Positions 1 through 9,400 of a DNA stretch of 33,269 nucleotides are shown piece by piece (positions within the stretch are counted from its first letter, which is position 1; the number at the start of each line of letters is the position of its first letter). Origin of the DNA: Nitrospirota bacterium (GTDB lineage Bacteria; Nitrospirota; Thermodesulfovibrionia; Thermodesulfovibrionales; JdFR-88); NCBI GenBank assembly GCA_021789555.1, contig JAJYJK010000025.1, forward strand, positions 1 through 33,269. Direction: 5' to 3'. A program made the translations under genes and the position numbers. The notes beneath the pieces were generated by a model. That model made no database searches. It was not told the DNA's origin and was given only the letters and a program-made list of their open reading frames with translations.

Positions 1-399
1 ATTTTTGAGCTATTTTTATCATAGTTTTATCATAGTCCTATTGGTCATCTAAGTAGCCATATATACTTTTTTGAAAAATCAAGTCTGGAAATCGTGATCC
101 GCATCTCAAAAAATTTCAGCCTCCACAAAAAAAGTAATATTATTTGAGTTTCTAAAATAGATTGAAAAGGAGTAGAAAAAAATGTTCGATGATCCGTTTG
201 ATATTAAACTAGATAGTTTCTGTTGCTAAAGCCTATTTCCCCGTTGAAATTCTTTTCGTTCACTTCTCCTGAGCGCTCTTTTTTTTCCGATGAGTCTGTC
301 CGATAATGGAATCACAGCTAAATCCTACTTCTGCGCCCTTTTTTGAAAATACCTCACCGCCAGACCACTCAAAACTGCCTCTGTGCAGGTCGTTTTCCC
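1..399. other. AT-rich stretch without a gene
   Basis: No convincing reading frame, RNA gene or terminator is visible. The first 200 bases are strongly AT-rich and contain short repeats of the TATCATAGT type. The stretch lies behind the 3' end of the ISNCY-type transposase remnant, so part of it is probably the outer end of that element, but I could not define an inverted repeat. Confidence 0.5.
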
Positions 400-1203
400 T
401 TACGTCGCCGCTAGAATCACCATGTTATGGCAGAATACGGCGCACCCGGCACTGGAGGCAAAATTCTTTAATCCCTTAAAAAGGCACCTTCCGAGCTTAT
501 AGCTTCGTTTTAAGGCGGAGATCGTCCCCTCTATTCCGGCGCGGAACCTCTGCCCGGTCTTAAAGTCTTCCGTGCTTTCCCTCTCGTCTTCTTCGGCGGT
601 GCGCCTGCCTTTCTTGCAGATCGACACCGTATTGATCTTTTTCGAAAGCTTCTTGATTTGCTCCATGCTCTCATAAAAGCCCTTGTCACCGGCCAATACG
701 TCGGGCCTGCCCCCGAATACCTTGCCATGCGCACTCAAGCTCTCTTGTATCAAATCCTTGTCCGCTCTTTGTTTGGGCATCGTCTCATAATGAATGATGA
801 ATTTCTCACCGGTCTCGACCAGCAAAACCTTGTGCCCAAACTCTATCGGCTTCCCAGCCTTACCTCTTTTTAAAAGTTCCGTATGGTCTTCAAAAAGGCT
901 GAACACTTTCTCGGTCGACGGGACCTGCTCCCCATTGATTACGCGCCTTTCTGCCTGATTCGTTATTTTTTTTGCTGTCGGCAAATAGCGCTTGAGCTCC
1001 GATGCAACCGCCATCGCCTTTACCTCAAATCTCAGGGACAGCAGCTGCCATGCCAACTCGCCAGCCTCGACAATCCACTTTACACGATCAATCAGCTTTC
1101 TGTAGACGCTTTTTATCTTGCGCTGGGCCCCTTTGGCCTTCTTATCGCTGTTGCGGACAATATAAAGGGCCAGCTTCTTTATCTTCTTCGTATGGAACCT
1201 GTT
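400..1203 (-). pseudogene. ISNCY-type (ISDol1-like) transposase, C-terminal remnant
   Basis: The frame is open on the minus strand from about 1220 to the stop at 400-402, but the amino-terminal part of the transposase is missing. What remains shows family features of DDE transposases of the ISNCY/ISDol1 type: a beta-strand block FGHKVLLVETGEKFIIHYE, the motif GDKGFYES, and the C-terminal block FRAGIEGTISALKRSYKLGR followed by C-L-F-K-G-L-K-N-F-A-S. Full members are usually well over 400 residues (from memory); about 265 are left. No start codon or RBS fits the 5' end. The sequence switches at about 1203 to the terminus of the IS481-like element, which explains the truncation. It is not expected to be active. 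Confidence 0.75.
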
Positions 1204-1226
1204 GTAACCTCTCGCATTAATCTACC
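1203..1226 (+). repeat. Presumed IS481-like terminal repeat, copy 1
   Basis: The 24 bases starting TGTAACCTCTCGC match the 24 bases at 15681-15704 (starting TGTAGCCTCTCAC) at 20 positions; similarity stops after that. Both copies interrupt an open reading frame exactly at the TGT: the ISNCY transposase here and the beta-repeat gene there. That is the pattern expected for an insertion-sequence end. Confidence 0.6.
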
Positions 1227-1314
1227 CTAAAAGCAGTCCTTTTTCTTACAATCATCTAACCCATATAGGGAAGTTATAGGAATAAGTTATCCTGAAAGGA
1301 AGGAGGGTAACCGG

Positions 1315-1785
1315 GTGACTTCTGTTTGGCGGCAGATCCCCGGATACCCTCCCCATCGCGGTCTATTGTTACTGCATTTGGCCGTAAATGTAAAGGCCCT
1401 GTTGGAACTTGGAAAGAGATATCCGTGGGAGAAGCCGGGGCGGTGTCCTCGATGCGAGGGGATGAGGCTCTGGGGACACGGATACGCTACCCGGTATTTT
1501 GAGGGCATAGACCAAGAGGTTTTTGTAAAACGTTACCGTTGCCCTGACTGCAACGCGGTCCACACCTGCCGTCTCCTGGGGTATTGGAAGCTGTTTCGCC
1601 ATCCAGTCAGTATCATTGCAGCGAGCCTGGCAAACAAGCTCATTCACGGCAGATGGCTTAAGTGCTTATTCCGGCAGACGCAGGAGTACTGGCATCGCCT
1701 GCTATGGCGGCATGCTTCCAGACATGAAACGCCGTGGACGCTCACGGCCGATCATCTTCGGGAATTTCTGTGCAGGAGATTGTGA
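1315..1785 (+). CDS. Zinc-ribbon protein of the IS481-like element
   Basis: A 156-residue protein starting at GTG, with a strong RBS (AAGGAGG at 1300-1306, 8 bases upstream). Two cysteine pairs form a treble-clef or zinc-ribbon motif: CPRC at about residues 43-46 and CPDC at about 76-79, with histidines and aromatic residues between and after them (LWGHGYATRYFEG, KRYRCPDCNAVHTC). The second half is helical and rich in W, R and H. Such small zinc-ribbon ORFs (DUF6431-like, from memory) precede transposase genes in several IS families and probably help in end recognition or regulation (inference). It ends 100 bases before the transposase start and appears intact. Confidence 0.6.
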   Translation: MTSVWRQIPGYPPHRGLLLLHLAVNVKALLELGKRYPWEKPGRCPRCEGMRLWGHGYATRYFEGIDQEVFVKRYRCPDCNAVHTCRLLGYWKLFRHPVSIIAASLANKLIHGRWLKCLFRQTQEYWHRLLWRHASRHETPWTLTADHLREFLCRRL

Positions 1786-1884
1786 ACGGCCCTGTCCGCG
1801 CAAGTGACCCCACCTGGTTTTTGCGGTGATTTGGGCGTGGCGCCTCTGGTACGATTCTCAAAAATCAGGAGCAGGAGGGATCGT

Positions 1885-3419
1885 ATGGACGAAGAGGCGA
1901 AAAAGCGGGTTGCGGAGTTCCGGTTCGGCGCCATTCACGACCTGATAGGCGACAGGAAGCTCACAAGGGGGGAGCGCAGAAGGCTTCTCAGGGAGAAGTC
2001 TTCGTGCGTGTGGGAGATACCGTTTTCCAGAAGGAGCTACATAGGCTCATCCACGATAATTGCGTGGGCAAGGCGGTACGAAAAAGGCGGCAGAAGGCTG
2101 GACAGTCTCTACCCCGAGGCCAGAAGCGACCGGGGCAGGCCCAGGGTCCTTGATGAGGAGACAGTGCTTTCCCTTGTCGAACTCAAGAAGGAGATGAAAG
2201 GTGCCTCATTGCCCATAATCATGAGGCAGGCCAAGTTGAAAAAGATTCTGCCGCCGGAGCTCAAGGTATGCAAGGCGACCATCTACCGGCTTTTCAAGCA
2301 GCGGGGCTTGATGAGAAGGGAGGAGATATTCGAAGACCGGCGGAGGTTCGAGGCCGAGCTGCCAAACGACATCTGGCAATCCGACGCGATGCACGGGCCC
2401 CTGGTGGATATAGGCGGGAAGAAAAGAAAAACGTATCTCTTTGCCTTCCTGGATGATATGAGCCGGCTTATCTGCCATGCCGAGTTCTATCTGAACGAGC
2501 GGGTGGACTCCTATATAGACGCCCTCAGGAAGGCCCTTAAAAAGAGGGGCCTTCCAAGGAAGCTCTACGTGGACAACGGCCCGGCCTTCCGCTCCGGTCT
2601 TCTGGGCCACGCGACGGCCTCTCTTGGCATTGCGCTCATTCATTCCAAACCTTATCAGCCCCAAGGCCGCGGTTTTGGAAAACGATCTTCCTGGAGTTTC
2701 TGAGCCGGGCCCAGTTCGAAAGTTTTGAGGACGCAGTTGAGCGAATAAGGCATTGGGTGAAGTATTACAACCACAAGCGGCCGCATCAGGGGATCGGCGG
2801 CCTGTGCCCCGCTGACCGGTACTTCGAAATCCAGACCGACCTTAGAAAGACCATTGAGCAGGGTATCCAGGACAACCTCCTTGAGATGGCCTTGAGGGGC
2901 AAGCCAAAGCTGCCCTTCTATATGGTTGGCCGGATGGAGGGGCAGTCGGTGGTGCTCCGGGCGGAAAAAGGCAAGCTGCGGCTATCTGTGGAGGCCGAAA
3001 ACGATGACGTTACGCAAGAAGTGGTCTACAATCTTAACTCGGAAGGATATGACGATGGACAAGCAAGAGAAGACAAGGAGCGAAAAGAAGCGGCAGACGA
3101 TGAGCTACGGGGCTCTAGAGAAATGCCGGGCGGTCCTGCTGTTGTGGACGGAGCGGCGCAAGCCCGCGGAGATATGCCGGGAGATGTCGATCGCCGGGAT
3201 GGTGCTTGCCCAATGGCAGAATCGGGCGATGGAGGGGATGCTTCAGGCGCTGGAGCCCAGGGTGAATCTGGACAAGGGGCCGGCGCTCTCCCCGCGGCTT
3301 CAGGCGATGCTGGAGAAAAAGCGCCTGGCGATCCTGGCGGGCACGGCGCAGGGCAGGCTGGAAAAGAAGCTTGCGAAGGCGCAGGAGACAAGGAAACCGG
3401 GGACGCCTCCGGCAAATGA
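1885..3419 (+). pseudogene. IS481-like DDE transposase, inactivated by a 13-base deletion
   Basis: Start ATG 1885 is chosen over an upstream in-frame start because GCAGGAGGGA lies just before it. The first frame runs to a stop at 2701-2703. It contains an N-terminal helical/HTH region, then the integrase core with the catalytic aspartates in WQSDAMHGP (about residue 167) and LYVDNGPAFRS (about residue 230). After PYQPQGRG the frame is lost. The matching continuation (F-W-K-T-I-F-L-E-F-L, then NHKRPHQGIGG) is in another frame from 2673. Restoring 13 bases for the usual K-I-E-R would put the catalytic Glu exactly 35 residues after the second Asp (DD35E), so the deletion removed the third catalytic residue. 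The second frame stays open to 3419 with a G/A/D-rich tail overlapping the next gene. The protein cannot be a functional transposase. Confidence 0.8.
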
Positions 3420-3510
3420 GGAGAAACCTTCAGAGAAGATTCTGGGCGATGAAGCTGCTCTAAAGGCAGGCATCGAGTCGGTGTCTGATCGCCCCTCTCA
3501 GGGCAAATAG
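3055..3510 (+). CDS. Helper protein, third gene of the IS481-like element
   Basis: A 151-residue, K/E/R-rich protein. ATG 3055 is preferred because GGAAGG at 3041-3046 sits 8 bases upstream; another in-frame ATG at 3049 is too close. The segment MSYGALEKCRAVLLLWTERR, then K-P-A-E-I-C-R-E-M, looks like a helix-turn-helix of the kind seen in small transposase-associated proteins (A-x-x-W-x-E-G-x-x-x-x-x-I-A type). It is followed by WQNRAMEGMLQALEP and a helical, charged C terminus. The gene overlaps 365 bases of the open tail of the transposase frame. Function is not certain; a DNA-binding accessory role is inferred from position and from the HTH. Confidence 0.5.
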   Translation: MDKQEKTRSEKKRQTMSYGALEKCRAVLLLWTERRKPAEICREMSIAGMVLAQWQNRAMEGMLQALEPRVNLDKGPALSPRLQAMLEKKRLAILAGTAQGRLEKKLAKAQETRKPGTPPANEEKPSEKILGDEAALKAGIESVSDRPSQGK

Positions 3511-3605
3511 CGAAGCCCGAATTTGGGGGCTGCCTTAGGAAGAACAGCGAAAAAGGATCAAGGGGAATCACGGGGCGCAAAACTTAAAATCGTGGAAACG
3601 GGAGC

Positions 3606-3995
3606 GTGCGAATGAGCGAGTCTGAGAACTTGGAGCTTGCCCGCCGGCGAGCGGCGGTTGTATTCGCGGTACGCAGTGGTCAGATTACGGCCAAGGAGGG
3701 CGCGCGTCGTCTGGGCGTATCCCGCAAGACCTATTACGAGTGGGAACGCCGGGCACTGGAAGCCATGACGGAGGCCATGGAGGACAAAGCCCCGGGGCGG
3801 CCTGACACACCGCAGGACGAGGAGAAGCAGCGGTTACAGGAGCAAATCGCTGAACTCGAAAAAAAGCTCTTTGTCGCTGAGAAGACAGTGGAAGTTCGGG
3901 ACATGCTGCACGCATATGAGCTGCAGGTCGCCAGTGATAAAAAAAGCACCGGTGAGCCTGCGAAAAAAAAACGGAAGCGAAGGAGGAAAACATAG
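3606..3995 (+). CDS. HTH and coiled-coil protein, first gene of a two-gene IS
   Basis: A 129-residue protein. The start at 3606 is the first in-frame start codon; ATG 3612 is an alternative, and neither has a strong RBS (GGGAGCG nearby). The N terminus carries a clear helix-turn-helix: ITAKEGARRLGVSRKTYYEW at about residues 27-46. The middle (about 75-105) is a coiled coil with regular L/I spacing. The C terminus is a basic tail (KKKRKRRRK). This is the layout of an OrfA-type protein of two-gene insertion sequences, which binds the element ends. The integrase-core gene follows 5 bases after its stop. Confidence 0.6.
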   Translation: MRMSESENLELARRRAAVVFAVRSGQITAKEGARRLGVSRKTYYEWERRALEAMTEAMEDKAPGRPDTPQDEEKQRLQEQIAELEKKLFVAEKTVEVRDMLHAYELQVASDKKSTGEPAKKKRKRRRKT

Positions 3996-4000
3996 ATCGT

Positions 4001-5029
4001 ATGCTTGCCATTGTTGACCAGGTCAAGGAAAAGACCGCAATGCCCTACAGGACTATCTGCGATGCCGTCAGGCTGCCTTATCGGAGTTTCACACGGTGGC
4101 GCATGAGGCGCCAGGAAGATGCGCCTCTGGTGCGCCCGCCCGGCCCCGCCAAGATCGAACCCCCTGATTTTGGCAAGATTGAGCAGGATATTGCAAAACT
4201 GTCTCACGGGCATGATCGCACGCAGGGCACTGGCATATTATATGCGCACCACAGGTCCAGCATATCAAGGCGTGATCTGCAGAGGCTGGTGGCAATGGCA
4301 CGGCATGATCTTAACGTGGCGCATCGTCAGAACCTGCGCCGTATTCACTGGAATGTGTCTAACGTGGCATGGTCCATGGACCCGAGCGAATACTGGCAGC
4401 GCGACGCAGACGGAGACAAGCCATACCTCAACCATATGCAGGACCTCGCCTCGCGTTACAAGTTCAATCCCATGGCTGGAGACATCCCCACCGGCGAGGA
4501 AATATCCGGCTGGCTAACGACGACCTTCAACGATTTCGGGGCGCCGCTGCTTCTAAAACGCGACAATGGCGGCAACCTCAACCATAAGGCAGTCAATGAA
4601 GTGCTCGAAGAATATTACGTCATGCCGCTCAACAGCCCGGTCCATTACCCGCCTTACAATGGCGCCATCGAAGAGGCGCAGACCGAGCTGAAAAACGGAC
4701 TTGCTTCAAAACTCATGTATCAACCCTGCTGCCCACGCGAACACTTTGAGGCGTATGCCTCGACTGTCGAACATGATCTCAATCACCGGCCGCGTCCATG
4801 CTTAAAAGGGAAAAATTCGTGCCAGGTGTACTTTGCGGGTAAAAGGACTTTTTCCAAACGGGAAAGGAGGGATGCCTATGCATGGATAACAGACTTGCAG
4901 AGTGATATTCTGAATAGTGAGAGGGTTCAGCCACAGGCAGCCTGGCGCATCGCCGTCGAGGCCTGGCTGAGCATGAAAGGCTTTATCACCGTGACCATCA
5001 ACGGGAAAGTGTTACCCAGTTTTTCATAA
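4001..5029 (+). CDS. Integrase-core (DD35E) transposase
   Basis: A 342-residue transposase, probably intact. AAGGAGG at 3980-3986 lies 14 bases before ATG 4001. The N-terminal 45 residues look like a helical DNA-binding region. The catalytic core shows Asp127 in VAWSMDPSEYW, Asp188 in LLLKRDNGGNLNHKAVNEVL, and Glu224 in YNGAIEEAQTELK; the 35-residue spacing between the second Asp and the Glu is exactly DD35E. This is the rve-type retroviral-integrase fold used by IS3/IS481-like elements. The C terminus (about 270-342) is outside the core. It presumably acts with the HTH protein encoded just upstream. The precise IS family was not determined. Confidence 0.75.
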   Translation: MLAIVDQVKEKTAMPYRTICDAVRLPYRSFTRWRMRRQEDAPLVRPPGPAKIEPPDFGKIEQDIAKLSHGHDRTQGTGILYAHHRSSISRRDLQRLVAMARHDLNVAHRQNLRRIHWNVSNVAWSMDPSEYWQRDADGDKPYLNHMQDLASRYKFNPMAGDIPTGEEISGWLTTTFNDFGAPLLLKRDNGGNLNHKAVNEVLEEYYVMPLNSPVHYPPYNGAIEEAQTELKNGLASKLMYQPCCPREHFEAYASTVEHDLNHRPRPCLKGKNSCQVYFAGKRTFSKRERRDAYAWITDLQSDILNSERVQPQAAWRIAVEAWLSMKGFITVTINGKVLPSFS

Positions 5030-5055
5030 ATTTGGTGCCATAAACTCATGGCGCG

Positions 5056-6051
5056 CACACCTTTAATCTGTTTGCTGGTCCTTTCCGCGAACCGGTCAAG
5101 AAAGAAACGGCTAAGCAGAGGGATGTCATCCTTCCTGTCCCGCAAGGGCGGCAACTGGATTACAATTGGCGCGAGTCGGTAATAGAGGTCTTTCCTGAAG
5201 GTGCCTTTCCGGACCTCTTTTTCAAGGTCCTTGTTGGTTGCGGCTATTATTCGGCAATTGGCCTTAAGCATGCGTTGTGCGCCAAGAGGCCTGTATTCCC
5301 CGTCCTGGAGCACGCGCAGGAAGTGCGATTGAAAGCGTAAGGGCATCTCGCCCATCTCGTCCAGAAGGATGGTGCCGCCTGAAGCGGCCTCGAACAACCC
5401 CTTTTTATCGCTGACCGCCCCTGTAAAGGCCCCTTTTCTATGGCCGAACATTTCCGATTCGATCAGTTCTCCGACAAGCCCTCCGCAGTTGCATACTGTA
5501 AACGGCCCGTCGCCCGCGGGGCTCAGCGAATGCAGCGCTCTGGCTGTTACCTCTTTGCCCGTGCCTGTTTCGCCCATAATCGTGATTACCTTGTAATACG
5601 GGGCTACGCTCTTCATCCGGGAGATGACGTTCAGCATCTCCGGGTTCTTGCCGACAATGCCGGAAAAGGTATACTTTGAGAGCAGTTGCCTTTCAAGTTC
5701 AAAGGTTTCCTTTTTGGCCTCGAAGAAGTCTTCCATCCCCCGCAAGGTATCCTCGAATTTCTCCGGGTTCTCCAGCGAAACAGGAAAATAGGCCGAGGCC
5801 CCCTTGCGCACGGCATTCACGGCGTCTATTTCGCCGGGGCCAAAGACGATTATCTCTATCCGGGGGTCGGCTCGTTTTATCATAGAAAAATCCAGAGTGC
5901 CCTCTTCGATAAGCGCCAGGTCAGGGTTTTTTCCTCTCACGAGTTCCGCCATTCGGCCTTCGGCGGCGATTTCGACCTCGTGACGGGCCAGAAGCGGCTT
6001 CAGTTTTTCTGCGAGTGACGCGGAGCGCACGGAAAATAATATCTTAAGCAT
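5056..6051 (-). pseudogene. Sigma-54-dependent response regulator, truncated by IS insertion
   Basis: About 332 genuine residues of an NtrC-type activator. The N-terminal ~110 residues resemble a receiver domain, but the phospho-acceptor position in PDLALIEEG (residue 49) is Glu instead of Asp. The AAA+ domain is clear: Walker A GETGTGKE (160-167), the sigma-54 contact loop GAFTGA (207-212), Walker B GGTILLDE (225-232) and the block YYRLAPIVIQLPPLRDRKDD. After KQIKGV (residue 332) the frame runs into the insertion sequence for another 42 foreign codons. The end of the AAA+ domain and the Fis-type DNA-binding domain are lost, so it cannot bind its enhancer. No clear RBS precedes the start; AAGGG directly abuts the ATG. 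Confidence 0.85.
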
Positions 6052-6479
6052 CCCTTACGTATGATAACCCAAATAAATGCCTGCTTGAGTAAAAAACGGC
6101 AAAGCTGCTGGATTCCGCCAGGAAAAGGTGGGAACTTTCAGCCGGGCGCAGGTGGTGTTTAAATATCATCAGGTAAAAAGGTCAGGGTCGTGTTGATAAC
6201 CCCTTCTTATGTTGTATTGTTTCAATTTCCTGAAACTGTTTCTTTCCGGTTGTAACTGATGCTCATTTTTACATCGCTGGTCGCGCGAATTGTAAGGAAT
6301 TTCATTCCGCGTGACAATCTCATATTGGAAAACAGCTTGACCTGAATTTCCAAATCAAAAATTTTGCAAATTAATTTCAGCTATTCCCAAAAGGTGTGTA
6401 ATTCCCTTAAAATACCGCCGGGAGGGTTTTAACGTGAAACCTGAAAAAACCCGGAGCGAAAAAGCAAAAGGCTTCTGGA
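6052..6479. other. Intergenic region between divergent regulator genes
   Basis: About 430 bases separate the sigma-54 regulator (minus) from the large plus-strand regulator. No sigma-54 promoter, terminator or RNA gene can be defended. The only noteworthy part is a short frame with its own RBS (GGGAGGG, 6420-6427) and GTG at 6434, which runs 22 codons to TGA at 6500-6502 and overlaps the proposed start of the next gene. Confidence 0.5.
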
Positions 6480-9400
6480 TTGGTTGCGGGGAGCCAATCT
6501 GAATTGAGTATTAAAAAACAGAATATCCGAGCTTTTTCGCTCCCACGAACCGGGGCCGGAACCGCCACCCTTGCAAAGATAACCCGCCCCGCGTTTTCCG
6601 CTATTTTTCTCAGAAAAAGACTGTTTAAGCTCCTGGAAGCGGACGGAGGGCATTCAGCAACATGGATATCCGGGCCGCCCGGCGCCGGCAAGACTGTTCT
6701 TGCAAGCAGCTTTATGGACGGCAAATCATCGCCTTGCCTTTGGTGCCAGTTGGACAGCCGAGATGCGGATCCTGCCACTTTTTTTTATTATATGGGGCAG
6801 GCTGTCAAGAGGGCCTCTCCCCGGAGCAGGCCATTGCCGTTATTGACTCCGGAATATCTTCCAGGACTTCCCGCCTTCACTCGGAATTATTTTGAGGAGC
6901 TGTGCGGCAGATTCAAGCCGCCATTTTACATCGTCTTTGACAATTATCACGAGGTGGGTCCAAATTCCAGATTTCATGAGGTGATCAGGGACGGAATCGA
7001 GGCGATGCCAAGGAATGGGCGAGTAATCTTTATAAGCAGGGCTGAGCCGCCAAAGGAATTTGCCCGGATGCGGGCCAACAATTCAATGAAGGTGATCGGC
7101 TGGGAAGAGCTTGCCCTTCGAGCGGAGGAAACGGAAAAGATCGTCCGCCTTAAACTCAAAGGCCATGGACCAGGTGACCTGGCAATCAAACTTCATCATA
7201 TGTCCGGGGGATGGATGGCGGGGCTTGCGCTCATGATAGAGAAAGCAAAAAAAGAGGCGTTTAACCCTGTGCAAATCAGGGCCATCGCCGAAGATACGAT
7301 CTTTGAATATTTCTCTTCCGAGATATTCGAGAAACTGGACACGGAGAACGAAAATTTTCTGATAATGACTTCGATGCTGCCCGTAATGGATGCCGAAACG
7401 GCGCGGCGGCTCACGGGCATTGAAGACGCCGGGCAGATACTCCGGCACTTGTACCTGAACAACCAGTTCGTGGAAAGGCGTTTCCATACGGATCATGTAT
7501 ATCAGTATCATCCCTTATTCCGCGAATTTCTTCTTCATGCCGCAAAGGAGCGCCTTGCTGGTGATCTGCCGGCATTGAAAGAAAAAGCCGCATTAATACT
7601 CTACGAGGCCGGAAGGTACGAGGACGCATTTGAATTATTCCGGGACGGCAAGCGATGGGAGTGGATAGAGCGGCTTGTAATGGAAAACAGCCAATCGCTT
7701 GTCGCCCAGGGCAGGTGCGGGGTGCTGGAGGACTGGATAACGTGTCTTCCGGCGGACATCCTTGCCGGCAGGCCCTGGCTCGAATACAACCTGGGCATCT
7801 GCCGCATGCCTTTCAATCAGGCGGAAAGCCGCATGCATCTTGAGCGCGCCCTCCGGCTTTTTGAGGAGCGGAAAGACCCGGCAGGCGTCTTTCTCTGCTG
7901 GTCGGGCATTGCAGACTCATGCGTGTTCGGACTGGATAATCTGAAATTGCTGGATGAATGGATTCCCAGGCTGGGCGCTCTCATGCGCTCTTTTGGGGGC
8001 TTTCCTTCCGGGCAGATAGAGGCTCGGGTGGCCAACAGCATGTTCATGGCGCTTATATACAGGCAGCCGCAGCATCCGGAAACGGAGGCGTGGGGTGAGC
8101 GGGCGATTCAGTCCTCGCGAATGTCCGGGGATGAACGCCTGAAGGTACTTGCCCTCTCAAATTTCGCCTTTCACAAGCTGAATTCAGGCAGGTTGGAGGA
8201 GGCGGCAGCCGCGATAGATTCATTCAAGCGGTCTATGCGGTCGGTCGGCATGCCGCCTCTGACCGTGATTACTATGAAGTGGGTGGAGGTGATGTATTAT
8301 ACATATACAGCAGGCAATAAGGAGTGTCAAAGGGCGGTTTCGAGTGGGCTCAAACTTGCGGCCTCAAGCGGGGCCTATATAATGAACTTCCTGCTGCTTG
8401 GGCAGGGCGCGCTGAGTGCTCTTGACGCTGGAGACCTGGGAGCTGCCAACAAACTCATCGGGGAAATAGATTATTTTTCAGGCAGGGATCCGCTGACGGG
8501 CAAGGGGTATTATCGCTTTCTGCTTGCCTATAACGCGATGCTCCGGAAGGATTTCCAACTGGCCGTCGCGTATGTCGAGATAGCCCTGAGACAGGCGCTT
8601 GCCACCGGGTTTCCACTTGCCACGTCCTACTGCCATATTGAATATTCTCACATACTGCACGAGCTCAAGGAACATGAGAAGGCGCTCCATCACCTTGGAA
8701 AAGCGCACGAGATTGCAAAACAGATCAAATACAGGTATATGGAATTCATCTGTCTTTTGACAAAGGCCCACTTTGCTTTTGACAATGGGAAGGAAAAATC
8801 AGGGCTTGATTCGCTCCGCAGGGGCATGGCTATTGGCAGGGAATGCGGATTTATGAACACCTATACCCTGTTGCCTGATGTCGTGAGCGCTCTCTTTTCG
8901 AAGGCGCTTGAAGCCGGCATCGAAACTGATTACGCAAAGGCGCTTATAAGCAAGCGCAATCTGTCACCTGAAGCTCCATCTATGGATGTCGGGGACTGGC
9001 CCTGGCCCATAAAGATATATACGCTTGGCAGGTTCGGCATATTAAAAGACGGGAAACCCCTCGTGGCATCGAGAAAGGTGCAGCAGAGGCCGCTTGGCCT
9101 TCTCAAGGCGCTCATCGCCCTGGGCGGGGAAGGAGTAAGGAAAGAGACCCTGGCCGACACTCTGTGGCCCGAGGCCGAGGGAGATTTGCAGCTCAAGGCG
9201 TTCGCAATAGCCCTGCACCGGCTGCGCAATATCCTCGGGGACGAAAATGCGGTGCGCCTGAGCGGCGGAAGGGTTACGCTGGATCCGCGCCGGTGCTGGG
9301 TGGATGCGCGGGCATTCGAGAGCATGCTTGAGAAGGCCGGGTACGCCCTGAGGAATGGAGATGGGAAAGAAGTAGCGCACCTGCTTGAGAAGGCCGCCGC

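Larger units (their letters stand above)
1203..3510 (+). mobile_element. IS481-like element, left part; right end not located
   Basis: Three co-oriented genes (zinc-ribbon protein, DDE transposase, helper protein) follow a left terminus beginning TGTAACCTCTCGCATTAATC at 1203, inside the ISNCY remnant. IS481-family ends normally start with TGT (family knowledge). A close match to this terminus lies at 15681, which supports reading it as an element end. No inverted copy was found between 3510 and 5060, so the right end is probably lost, and the given right boundary is simply the end of the last gene. The element is dead by frameshift. Confidence 0.55.
3606..5055 (+). mobile_element. Two-gene HTH + DD35E insertion sequence; left end not located
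   Basis: An HTH gene and an integrase-core transposase gene are adjacent and co-oriented. The right side is defined by the interrupted sigma-54 regulator: genuine regulator sequence begins at about 5056, so the element end lies within about 5050-5059. Read inward on the minus strand, that end begins close to TGTGCGCGCCATGAGTTTAT. I could not find the matching inverted copy between 3510 and 3606, so the left boundary given is only the first gene start. Confidence 0.5.

Noticed and set aside
3026-3580. Pro/Ala/Ser-rich minus-strand frame of 184 codons
   Set aside because: It lies opposite the GC-rich helper gene, has composition expected from an antisense shadow and lacks an RBS or any family motif.
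6052-6479. Sigma-54 promoter for either flanking regulator
   Set aside because: No GG-N10-GC element with reasonable flanks (TGGCAC...TTGCA) could be found.
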